Position numbers and translations under genes: made by a program. DNA of 5,519 nucleotides from an uncultured Selenomonadales bacterium. Its GTDB lineage: Bacteria; Bacillota_C; Negativicutes; Selenomonadales; Selenomonadaceae. Below are positions 1 to 4,830 of the stretch, in pieces. Numbering within the stretch: the stretch's first letter is position 1; the number at the start of each line of letters is the position of its first letter. A model generated the notes under the pieces. That model was not told where the DNA came from. It made no database searches and was given only the letters and a program-made list of their open reading frames with translations. The stretch is from positions 1-5,519 of the forward strand of contig CALGGX010000480.1 of NCBI GenBank assembly GCA_937916025.1, read 5' to 3'.

Positions 1-1368
1 GTTTCGAGCGGCGGATTTCTCGCGCAATCGGGGCATCGCTACAAAATCTCGAGCGGCAAGGCGACAAAGATATTTCTTCAAGTCAACATGCGATATTACG
101 AAACGCTGATTGCCGATGATGTCAACGGCGCGAACAAAAAGTCGAATGTCGGCTATTTCGATCGGACATTGGCGCATGAAATGACGCATGCGGTGATGGC
201 GGCGAATATCAACAATTTCTCCGAACTGCCGGCATATTTGAAAGAAGGCATGGCGGAATTGACGCATGGCATCGACGACACTCGAAAGACGGCACTGCAA
301 ACACTCGCCGGTAATGCGGAAAAACTCCGCGCGGCGTTATCGTCTTCGATTTCGACCGTCAGGGTAAGCGGCGTTACCGGACCTTCTTACGCGGCAGGCT
401 ACATGTTGTTGCGATATCTCGCAAAACAAAGTGCGGCGACGATTTACGACAAGGCGGAAGATTTTTCTTACATCGAGCTTACGGACGGCAACGACAGCCT
501 GAACAATTACGAAGACGGCTTGACGTTGGTTTGCGGCGCGGGTTCGGATACGATAAAAAATTACGCGGAGTCGGTTACGATTATCGGCGGCGAAGGCGAT
601 GATCGGATCAACCGCGCGGAGTTGTATCAGTATTCGGGCGGTGCGGACTCAATCACAGCATATTCGACCGGCGACTCGATTCAACTCGTCGACAACTCGA
701 TCAAAAAAGTGACGGTCGAGAATTCTGATGTGATTTTCGATTTGAGCGGCGGCTCGTTGACAATCAAAAACGCCGCGTCGAAAGAGATCACGATGATCAA
801 TCGCGCGGGCGAAGTTTCGGCAAAGAATTATGCTGAAGACACGCTCGACGGCGGTAATGATATGATAATTTACAACGCGGACGGCTTGAAACTCAATCGA
901 TCGAAGACGAAATTGACGATAGGCGATCCTTTTGAGGGCGTGATCGATTGCGCGGATTTTTCGTCGAAACTCAAGACAATCGATGCTCGAAAATGCAGCA
1001 ATGAACTCGAATTGATCGGCAATGAAAAGAACAACGTGATCCGCGCGGGTTCGGGCGATTCAACATTATGGGGCGGGCTCGGTAACGACAAGCTCTACGG
1101 TGGCGATGGCGAGAATGTTTTTGTTTACGACGGCGGCAAGGATCAGATTTTCGATTGCGGCTCGGAGGATCGGATCGTGCTCGACATTGCGCTCGACGAC
1201 ATCAAAATCAGCGGCAAAAATGTCAAGTTGATGTTTGAAGGCGGGAGTTTGACGATCAAAAAAGCCGTCGGCACGGAGCTCGCACTCAAAGATGCCGACG
1301 GCAACACGAATCAATATATTTTCGATCGGACGCACAAGACGCTCGATTCCGCGCGGATCAATCGTTAA
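1..1368 (+). CDS. Zinc metalloprotease with C-terminal RTX-like calcium-binding repeats (5' partial)
   Basis: The reading frame is open from base 1 to the TAA at 1366-1368, giving 455 visible residues; the start lies upstream of the window. The first Met at 88 is probably internal, because residues before it (ending FLQVN) continue the domain. A gluzincin-type zinc site is visible: HEMTH at visible residues 59-63 (bases 175-189), then Glu82 in the stretch LPAYLKEGMAEL, 19 residues on, as the likely third ligand. A helix containing AAGYMLLRYLAKQ follows (bases 391-429). From about base 481 the protein becomes Gly/Asp-rich with RTX-like nonapeptides (GGEGDDRIN at 586-612; GGLGNDKLY and GGDGENVFV at 1072-1125) and two copies of a beta-rich module ending in GGSLTIK. 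RTX repeats usually bind calcium outside the cell and mark type I secretion substrates; secretion here is inferred. Similar protease-RTX fusions are familiar to me from Selenomonas-type bacteria. The substrate is unknown. The family call is good; the exact peptidase family is not settled. Confidence 0.85.
   Translation, partial: VSSGGFLAQSGHRYKISSGKATKIFLQVNMRYYETLIADDVNGANKKSNVGYFDRTLAHEMTHAVMAANINNFSELPAYLKEGMAELTHGIDDTRKTALQTLAGNAEKLRAALSSSISTVRVSGVTGPSYAAGYMLLRYLAKQSAATIYDKAEDFSYIELTDGNDSLNNYEDGLTLVCGAGSDTIKNYAESVTIIGGEGDDRINRAELYQYSGGADSITAYSTGDSIQLVDNSIKKVTVENSDVIFDLSGGSLTIKNAASKEITMINRAGEVSAKNYAEDTLDGGNDMIIYNADGLKLNRSKTKLTIGDPFEGVIDCADFSSKLKTIDARKCSNELELIGNEKNNVIRAGSGDSTLWGGLGNDKLYGGDGENVFVYDGGKDQIFDCGSEDRIVLDIALDDIKISGKNVKLMFEGGSLTIKKAVGTELALKDADGNTNQYIFDRTHKTLDSARINR
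622..810 (+). repeat. C-terminal beta-module, copy A
   Basis: This coding repeat within the metalloprotease has the pattern Y-x-GG-x-D-x-I, then D-x-I-x-L about ten residues later, then GGSLTIK-x-A (GGSLTIK at 748-768) and a closing acidic/Gly turn. Copy B at 1117-1302 matches it with nearly identical spacing: 126 bases from module start to GGSLTIK here, 123 in copy B. The match is at protein level and the DNA has diverged, so the duplication is old. Confidence 0.7.
1045..1125 (+). repeat. Tandem RTX-like nonapeptide repeats
   Basis: Three nine-residue units lie in tandem: AGSGDSTLW (1045-1071, degenerate), GGLGNDKLY (1072-1098, close to the GGxGxDxUx consensus) and GGDGENVFV (1099-1125, Asp replaced by Asn). 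Isolated units also occur at 532-558 (CGAGSDTIK) and 586-612 (GGEGDDRIN). Such units form calcium-binding parallel beta-rolls in secreted RTX proteins. The block is short and partly degenerate, so few calcium sites are expected. Confidence 0.75.
1117..1302 (+). repeat. C-terminal beta-module, copy B
   Basis: This is the second copy of the module at 622-810. It begins directly after the last RTX nonapeptide, with VFVYDGGKDQI, and carries GGSLTIK at 1240-1260. About 20 more residues follow before the stop. Both copies have a GG-x-D-x-I turn, suggesting each module caps a beta-roll segment. Confidence 0.7.
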
Positions 1369-1595
1369 AGGCAAAGCAACTCGTCGAGTTTTTTCTTGTC
1401 GAAACCGACGACGTACTCTTCGTGATCGATCGTCGTGACGGGAACCATGGAATCGCCCGACAATTTGACGCACGCATTGTAATAATCTTCATTGTAATCG
1501 ATGTTGCGCTCCTCGTATTCGACCTGCTTGGAATCGAGATAACGCTTGACTTTATGACACCACGGACACTCCTCGACGGAATAAACGACAACCAT
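1365..1595 (-). CDS. Small glutaredoxin-like protein (CPWC thioredoxin fold)
   Basis: A 76-residue glutaredoxin-fold protein of the NrdH/YruB-like type. The redox motif CPWC is at residues 10-13, after a first beta strand (VVVYSVEE). The cis-proline loop is SMVPVTT with Pro52, and the C-terminal GFDKKKLDELL helix is typical of small single-domain glutaredoxins. It probably reduces disulfides or peroxidatic thiols in the cytoplasm; the electron donor is unknown. A third Cys (Cys42) and a Cys next to last (Cys75) are extra. The start is ATG at 1595: the Shine-Dalgarno AAGGGAG (1605-1611) is nine bases upstream of it but abuts the alternative TTG at 1604. The gene begins five bases after the OsmC stop, so the two are one operon. 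Its TAA overlaps the TAA of the convergent metalloprotease gene. The fold call is firm; the physiological partner is inferred. Confidence 0.9.
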   Translation of the reverse strand: MVVVYSVEECPWCHKVKRYLDSKQVEYEERNIDYNEDYYNACVKLSGDSMVPVTTIDHEEYVVGFDKKKLDELLCL

Positions 1596-1600
1596 ATTTT

Positions 1601-2110
1601 TCAACTCCCTTGGCGTTTATCGATGACGACTCTGACGGGAACATTAATGCTGTTGAGCGACGGCGAATATTTCAATGCGTATTGAACGATCTCCTCGAGT
1701 TGCTCTTTCGATGCATCGGTGTCGATATGAAGAGTGAGTGTTACGTCTCCAATGCCATGACGTCCGCCGACAACAGCATCAAAAAACGCACTCATATCGA
1801 GAGAAGTTTCGAGCTCGGTCTCAAGCGAATTGATTTTGATGCCGTGCAAATCGGCTTGGATAATGACGACGAGCGAAAAGCACCCGACTGCGCCGGTTAT
1901 GATATATTCGACAGGATTCGGACCTCTGTTTTTGCCTCCGAGCTCGAACGGTTCGTCGACGATCAACGGCTCGAAATCTCTGATTGAAACATGACTGAGC
2001 AAGCCGTCATTTTGCCAATTAAGTTTGGCGCGGAAGGGCATAATTCCGGTCTCGGGATTTTGCTTGATCGAATCGACGGTAGCCTTAAACTTATTCACGT
2101 CAAATCTCAT
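1601..2110 (-). CDS. OsmC-family protein
   Basis: A 169-residue protein matching the OsmC/Ohr fold along its length. An N-terminal strand region includes FRAKLNW (26-32) and DEPFELGG (52-59). It is followed by the family signature GPNPVEYIITGAVGC (63-77), with the peroxidatic-position Cys77 at the start of the central helix. The C-terminal half ends in KYSPSLNSINVPVRV (147-161). Classical OsmC/Ohr hydroperoxide reductases have a second cysteine just before the Pro of this last motif; here it is Ser149, and Cys77 is the only cysteine. It may therefore need an outside thiol, and the CPWC protein encoded five bases downstream is an obvious candidate (inference). ATG at 2110 has a near-perfect Shine-Dalgarno AAGGAGG (2118-2124) at seven-base spacing. 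A divergent HxlR regulator gene lies 120 bases away. The family is confident; peroxidase activity is not proven, and some Cys-poor OsmC subfamilies have unknown roles. Confidence 0.9.
   Translation of the reverse strand: MRFDVNKFKATVDSIKQNPETGIMPFRAKLNWQNDGLLSHVSIRDFEPLIVDEPFELGGKNRGPNPVEYIITGAVGCFSLVVIIQADLHGIKINSLETELETSLDMSAFFDAVVGGRHGIGDVTLTLHIDTDASKEQLEEIVQYALKYSPSLNSINVPVRVVIDKRQGS
1605..1611 (-). promoter_or_regulatory. Ribosome binding site deciding the glutaredoxin start
   Basis: Minus-strand AAGGGAG lies inside the last codons of the OsmC gene. Nine bases separate it from ATG at 1595; it directly abuts TTG at 1604, which is too close for initiation. This supports the shorter 76-residue product and coupled translation after the OsmC gene. 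Confidence 0.7.
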
Positions 2111-2133
2111 GCAGTTACCTCCTTGATCTCTCG

Positions 2134-2148
2134 AAACAATTTATGTTT
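2134..2148. promoter_or_regulatory. Possible operator: 15-bp dyad in the divergent intergenic region
   Basis: AAACA (2134-2138) and TGTTT (2144-2148) form a perfect inverted repeat with five-base spacing. It covers the predicted osmC-like transcription start (about 2144) and touches the -35 of the opposite promoter. The size and position suit binding by a dimeric winged-helix repressor such as the adjacent HxlR protein. Arms of five A/T-rich bases can arise by chance, so this is a weak call. Confidence 0.35.
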
Positions 2149-2175
2149 GAATTATACAGTCCCGAGAAATAATAT
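2147..2175 (+). promoter_or_regulatory. Putative promoter of the HxlR regulator gene
   Basis: TTGAAT (-35, 2147-2152) and TAATAT (-10, 2170-2175) are 17 bases apart, each matching the sigma-A consensus at four of six positions. The predicted start near 2182 gives a leader of about 50 bases. The element occupies almost the same DNA as the opposite promoter, so the two polymerases would compete. Confidence 0.4.
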
Positions 2176-2178
2176 CAA
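2151..2178 (-). promoter_or_regulatory. Promoter of the OsmC-glutaredoxin operon
   Basis: Read on the minus strand, TTGATA (-35, 2173-2178) and a perfect TATAAT (-10, 2151-2156) are separated by 16 bases. The predicted start near 2144 gives a leader of about 34 bases that includes the strong Shine-Dalgarno. Its -10 overlaps the -35 of the HxlR-gene promoter and its -35 overlaps that promoter's -10, so one bound protein could control both. Confidence 0.7.
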
Positions 2179-2230
2179 GTACGCAGACTTTATTTACGTG
2201 ATAAGAAAAAACTGACAGCGGGGTGTTTTG

Positions 2231-2557
2231 ATGAAAGCGCAAAACGATATAGCGTCGACGATCTGCGGATTACGAAAAGTCTTGGCAATCATCGGCGGCA
2301 AATGGAAGATACTCATCATTTGTTCGATTGCGGAAGTCGGGATTATGCGATATAACGAGCTCAAGAGAAGCATTAAGGGGATAACCAATACGATGTTGGC
2401 GAGTTCTCTTCGAGATTTGGAACGAGATCAATTGCTTGTTCGACATCAGTATGAAGAAATGCCGGTGCGCGTCGAATACGAATTGACGCCGAAATGCAAG
2501 ACGATGATTCCGATTCTGTTGGAATTGAAGTCGTGGGGCGAGACCAATCTCGATTGA
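2231..2557 (+). CDS. HxlR-family (MarR-like winged helix) transcriptional regulator
   Basis: A 108-residue protein covering the HxlR DNA-binding domain almost exactly. Diagnostic blocks are IIGGKWKILII (20-30), RYNELKRSIKGITNTML (40-56, recognition region), LRDLERDQLL (60-69, wing entry), PVRVEYELTP (78-87) and a final helix ending LKSWGE. The N-terminal Cys12, just before the first core helix, sits where HxlR redox sensors such as YodB and HypR carry their reactive cysteine; Cys31 and Cys89 are additional. I infer a dimeric thiol-based sensor controlling the divergent OsmC-glutaredoxin operon and probably itself. The start is ATG at 2231, five bases after a modest GGGGTG Shine-Dalgarno (2220-2225), rather than the adjacent TTG at 2228. 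The stop lies three bases from the convergent TPM gene's stop, with no terminator between. Family confidence is high; redox sensing and target are inferred from context. Confidence 0.92.
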   Translation: MKAQNDIASTICGLRKVLAIIGGKWKILIICSIAEVGIMRYNELKRSIKGITNTMLASSLRDLERDQLLVRHQYEEMPVRVEYELTPKCKTMIPILLELKSWGETNLD

Positions 2558-2560
2558 AGA

Positions 2561-3352
2561 TCAAAACGATCCGCCGCCACCGCCATGTCCTCCTCCGCCG
2601 GAACTTCCTCCGCCGGACGGGCGACTGCTTCCGCGATTTTTCGCTTGCCGTGTGACGTGAGTGAACAGGAATGTATCGCGCGACTCGGTGATTTTGACGC
2701 TGTTTCGATCGAGATAATCGGATGCTTCATTCGCGGAATGAACATTACTCATCGCTGCAATCAACGACGAGCGGAAAAGCCCCGCAATGACAATCGCAAT
2801 GCAGACGGCAATCATAGCCGCCATCGGATTGAAACCTTCGGACGGATCATACGGTTTATCATTCTGCTCGTAATAATTCAGCAAACTGTCAACCGCGTCG
2901 AGAAAAGAGTTGAACGCGGCGGAGTAATTTCCGCCCGACAAGCTCGAAACGAACTGCTCTTGCAGAAACGGAATGCCGACTTCATTGGTGATGCGGCGTT
3001 TCATTTGCGCTTCCGTCGATATATACCATTCACGCGTATCCATTACGATGACCAGCGCGATCGAACCGTTTTGCGCGTCCGAAAAATACGAGTCGAGCAG
3101 AGAATCGGCTATTGCTCCGATATTCTGCCCGCGCGCCGATTTCAGCGTGATAATTCCGATGCGAACTCCGTGCTTTGTCTCGAGTGATTGAACTTTTTCC
3201 GAAAGCGATTGCTTTGCATCTTCGGATAAGAGTTGCGCGTTGTCGGTGACGGAGCGGAACAGTGTCGATTGCACATTCGGATTGGGAGTCGCTCCGGCGA
3301 TTGAAAATGTCGGCAATAAGATCAGAATTGCGATCCAAAACAATTTCTTCAT
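2561..3352 (-). CDS. TPM-domain membrane protein with glycine-rich tail (YdjH/YgcG-like)
   Basis: A 263-residue protein. Residues 1-21 form a signal peptide (MKK, hydrophobic core, SIAGA cleavage region). A TPM domain (formerly DUF477, Pfam TPM_phosphatase) spans about 35-160, including DNAQLLS at 37-43 and the strand IALVIVMDTREWYIST at 98-113. A transmembrane helix lies at about 177-193. A cytoplasmic segment has Y-L-D-R-N-S-V-K-I-T-E-S-R-D-T-F-L (213-229), a pattern common to TPM proteins of this type. The tail is Gly/Ser-rich (GGGHGGGGGSF at the end). The TPM domain should therefore lie outside the cytoplasmic membrane. Phosphatase activity was reported for a plant TPM protein, but bacterial members mostly act in membrane complexes. 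ATG at 3352 has Shine-Dalgarno GAAAGGA (3360-3366) overlapping the upstream gene's stop, so translation is probably coupled. With the zinc-ribbon gene it resembles the ydjG-ydjH pair of B. subtilis. Domain call firm; function inferred. Confidence 0.88.
   Translation of the reverse strand: MKKLFWIAILILLPTFSIAGATPNPNVQSTLFRSVTDNAQLLSEDAKQSLSEKVQSLETKHGVRIGIITLKSARGQNIGAIADSLLDSYFSDAQNGSIALVIVMDTREWYISTEAQMKRRITNEVGIPFLQEQFVSSLSGGNYSAAFNSFLDAVDSLLNYYEQNDKPYDPSEGFNPMAAMIAVCIAIVIAGLFRSSLIAAMSNVHSANEASDYLDRNSVKITESRDTFLFTHVTRQAKNRGSSRPSGGGSSGGGGHGGGGGSF
2591..2617 (-). repeat. Tandem 15-bp coding repeat in the glycine-rich tail
   Basis: TCCTCCGCCGGA (plus strand) occurs at 2591-2602 and again at 2606-2617, a 15-base period of five codons encoding SGGG-type units near the C-terminus of the TPM protein. 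In-frame repeats like this can change length by slippage. Confidence 0.75.
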
Positions 3353-3364
3353 GACAAAATCCTT

Positions 3365-4465
3365 TCAAACGAGCCCGCTGATTATGAAATATATGATCGG
3401 AATCAAAATCAGCGCGACGGCGGCGGGGTAAAGAAACGCCTTTGTCGAGTCATACGGCAGACTTCCGACGACTTTTCCTGTCTGCCCGTTCATCATGAAA
3501 GTATACGGCTGATTGTTGTAACGCGTGGTGAGAATCCAGACCGGCACAAGGGCATATGAAACCTGCCCGCCGTTTTTTATGACGGCAGTCGATTGCTCCT
3601 CGACGGTATTATATCCCTTAACGGAATCGGCAAGCACTTCGCGAACGGAATTTTCAACGCGTTGATCGGCTCGTGCGGTCGATTGCTCGGCGGTAACATC
3701 ATACTTATCGGCGAGATATCCCGTCAAATACGCGGCTGAAAACGGCACGAGGTCTTTATAATCGAAAGGCTCGATGCTGTCCATGTATTCGTCTTTCATT
3801 TTTTTCGAGCCGTCGACGGGAATGCGCTCAAATCTCATATCGGCACCGCGCTCGACATTAAAAACAGAAATCTGTTTAATGATCTCGCGCCCTGTATCGA
3901 CGACATTGATTTTTCGCGCTTGAAACGAGCCGTGAGCTTCGATGTTTGCATCAAACAGCCAGAACGGCACATACATCGGCTGAATTGCCTCGACACGATT
4001 GTTGGCGGTGAATGCCGACGGCAGGAGCGTCTTGCCCTTGTAAAAATTTTTGAGAGCTTCAACGGCTTCGGCTTTTGTTTTTTTGAACGGAATTACAAAG
4101 TCGGGTTTGAGAACACCGTCAAAACGCTTCGGGATCATGGTCGGATTGCCGCAATAAACGCACTCGGTTGCCATCGTATTTTCGTCGCAAACGAGCTCGG
4201 CACCGCAACTCGAACATGTAAAAGCCTTCAATGCGGCGGACTCCTCAAAATCCCATTTGCCACCGGCTTCTTCGGTTGCCCACTTCGATTCTTGCGCCTC
4301 GCGTTCGCGCGCCGCCATTTCTTCCTTTGCTCGAAAGAGATTTTCGACGGCAGAAATTTCCAGTTCCGCGCCGCAATATTCGCAAGTGACTTTATCGTGC
4401 CCGGGTTGAAACGACAGCGGGGCGGAGCAATTCGGACATTTGTAACTGACAGAAGTAGCAGACAT
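3365..4465 (-). CDS. Membrane-anchored double zinc-ribbon protein (YdjG-like)
   Basis: A 366-residue protein with two CxxC...CxxC zinc ribbons: Cys10/13/28/31 and Cys84/87/102/105. They are separated by a charged, Ala/Glu-rich, probably helical linker (about 41-76). A long domain follows with PFKKTKAEAVEALKNFYKG, then Y-V-P-F-W-L-F-D and a late MNGQTGKVVGSLP motif. One C-terminal transmembrane helix lies at about 344-362. The lone C-terminal helix suggests the ribbons face the cytoplasm. Such proteins are often misnamed helicase PriA, primosomal protein N' or RNA polymerase subunit because of the ribbons; no helicase or polymerase domain is present. I chose ATG at 4465, not the in-frame upstream start at 4528: Shine-Dalgarno GAGAGGTG (4471-4478) is five bases away, the promoter -10 is at 4500-4505, and residues before the chosen Met do not look like protein. 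The TPM gene starts 12 bases downstream. Resemblance to YdjG is by architecture and neighbour, not by measured identity. Confidence 0.85.
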   Translation of the reverse strand: MSATSVSYKCPNCSAPLSFQPGHDKVTCEYCGAELEISAVENLFRAKEEMAAREREAQESKWATEEAGGKWDFEESAALKAFTCSSCGAELVCDENTMATECVYCGNPTMIPKRFDGVLKPDFVIPFKKTKAEAVEALKNFYKGKTLLPSAFTANNRVEAIQPMYVPFWLFDANIEAHGSFQARKINVVDTGREIIKQISVFNVERGADMRFERIPVDGSKKMKDEYMDSIEPFDYKDLVPFSAAYLTGYLADKYDVTAEQSTARADQRVENSVREVLADSVKGYNTVEEQSTAVIKNGGQVSYALVPVWILTTRYNNQPYTFMMNGQTGKVVGSLPYDSTKAFLYPAAVALILIPIIYFIISGLV

Positions 4466-4470
4466 GTTGT

Positions 4471-4478
4471 CACCTCTC
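4471..4478 (-). promoter_or_regulatory. Ribosome binding site deciding the zinc-ribbon gene start
   Basis: Minus-strand GAGAGGTG lies five bases upstream of ATG at 4465. It sits downstream of the predicted transcription start (about 4493), whereas the longer in-frame start at 4528 would lie upstream of the -10 and could not be on this transcript. Confidence 0.75.
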
Positions 4479-4499
4479 GACAGAAAAATGATTTTTGAT

Positions 4500-4528
4500 A
4501 GTATAAGACGAAACGCGCGGCTAATCAA
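4500..4528 (-). promoter_or_regulatory. Promoter of the zinc-ribbon/TPM operon
   Basis: On the minus strand, TTGATT (-35, 4523-4528) and TATACT (-10, 4500-4505) are exactly 17 bases apart, giving a start near 4493. A near-perfect A/T palindrome (AAAAAT, one base, ATTTTT at 4484-4496) overlaps that start. The -35 forms one arm of the inverted repeat at 4523-4539. The hexamers are sigma-A type; I see no obvious match to an ECF-type (SigW-like) promoter. Confidence 0.65.
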
Positions 4529-4539
4529 GATTTTTGATT
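4523..4539. promoter_or_regulatory. Inverted repeat between divergent promoters, candidate operator
   Basis: AATCAA (4523-4528) and TTGATT (4534-4539) are perfect six-base inverted repeats with a five-base spacer. The left arm is the -35 of the leftward operon and the right arm runs into the -35 of the rightward operon (4538-4543). A protein bound here would block both promoters. Symmetric placement of two -35 boxes could also produce the pattern without any regulator. Confidence 0.4.
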
Positions 4540-4566
4540 GACTTGCATCGAAAAAAGAACTAAAAT
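4538..4566 (+). promoter_or_regulatory. Promoter of the small membrane protein/GNAT operon
   Basis: TTGACT (-35, 4538-4543) and TAAAAT (-10, 4561-4566) each match the sigma-A consensus at five of six positions with the optimal 17-base spacing. The predicted start near 4573 leaves a leader of about 20 bases containing the Shine-Dalgarno. Expression should be strong unless repressed. Confidence 0.75.
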
Positions 4567-4593
4567 CGATTATATAACGAATAAGAGGAGAGG

Positions 4594-4830
4594 ATGAAAT
4601 TGCCGCCGATAGATATCATCTTTGGCTTGCTCGGCATCGGAATATTCGGAGTGGCGTTGGGAGCACTCATATATTTGCCGATAGCGGATAAAGAATCGCC
4701 GCTTTCGTTGGAGAAATTGTCGAGTGACATCATCTGGCGGTACTTGCCCGATTGGATTTTATCCTTCGTGGGTTGCATCATCTTCATCATCTTGAGTTTT
4801 ATGCTGATCACGGGTTTCATGCGCGAATGA
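4594..4830 (+). CDS. Small two-helix membrane protein, unknown function
   Basis: A 78-residue protein that I do not recognise. It has two predicted transmembrane helices, about residues 8-28 and 52-75. The first is Gly-rich (Gly11, 14, 16, 19, 23), a spacing that favours close helix packing. The loop between them (about 29-51) is polar and charged: ADKESPLSLEKLSSD. The protein ends in Met-Arg-Glu directly after the second helix. ATG at 4594 follows a purine-rich Shine-Dalgarno AGAGGAG (4584-4590), and a near-consensus promoter lies just upstream, so the gene is very likely real. Its stop overlaps the start of the acetyltransferase gene (ATGA at 4827-4830), which points to coupled translation. 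It diverges from the zinc-ribbon/TPM membrane operon across 128 bases. No enzyme or transporter motif is visible. Confidence 0.8.
   Translation: MKLPPIDIIFGLLGIGIFGVALGALIYLPIADKESPLSLEKLSSDIIWRYLPDWILSFVGCIIFIILSFMLITGFMRE

Noticed and set aside
2585..3187. A 200-codon open frame on the plus strand opposite the TPM gene
   Set aside because: It is Arg-rich, has no recognisable domain or ribosome binding site, and lies fully antisense to a gene with a signal peptide, TPM domain and transmembrane helix.
3365..4465. Naming the zinc-ribbon protein a primosomal helicase or RNA polymerase subunit
   Set aside because: Only the CxxC ribbons support that; there is no Walker motif or helicase core, and the protein has a C-terminal membrane anchor.
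3920..4498. A 192-codon open frame on the plus strand opposite the zinc-ribbon gene
   Set aside because: It is a shadow of the real gene: its Cys and Phe runs mirror the reverse strand, no start signal is present, and it would run across the opposite promoter.
4466..4528. Longer N-terminus for the zinc-ribbon protein starting at 4528
   Set aside because: It would begin upstream of the -10 box of its own promoter. The ATG at 4465 has a good Shine-Dalgarno and starts directly ahead of the first ribbon.
4752..4826. Longer N-terminus for the GNAT protein starting at 4752
   Set aside because: The extra 25 residues are the out-of-frame reading of the small membrane protein, and GNAT homology starts at the Met encoded at 4827.
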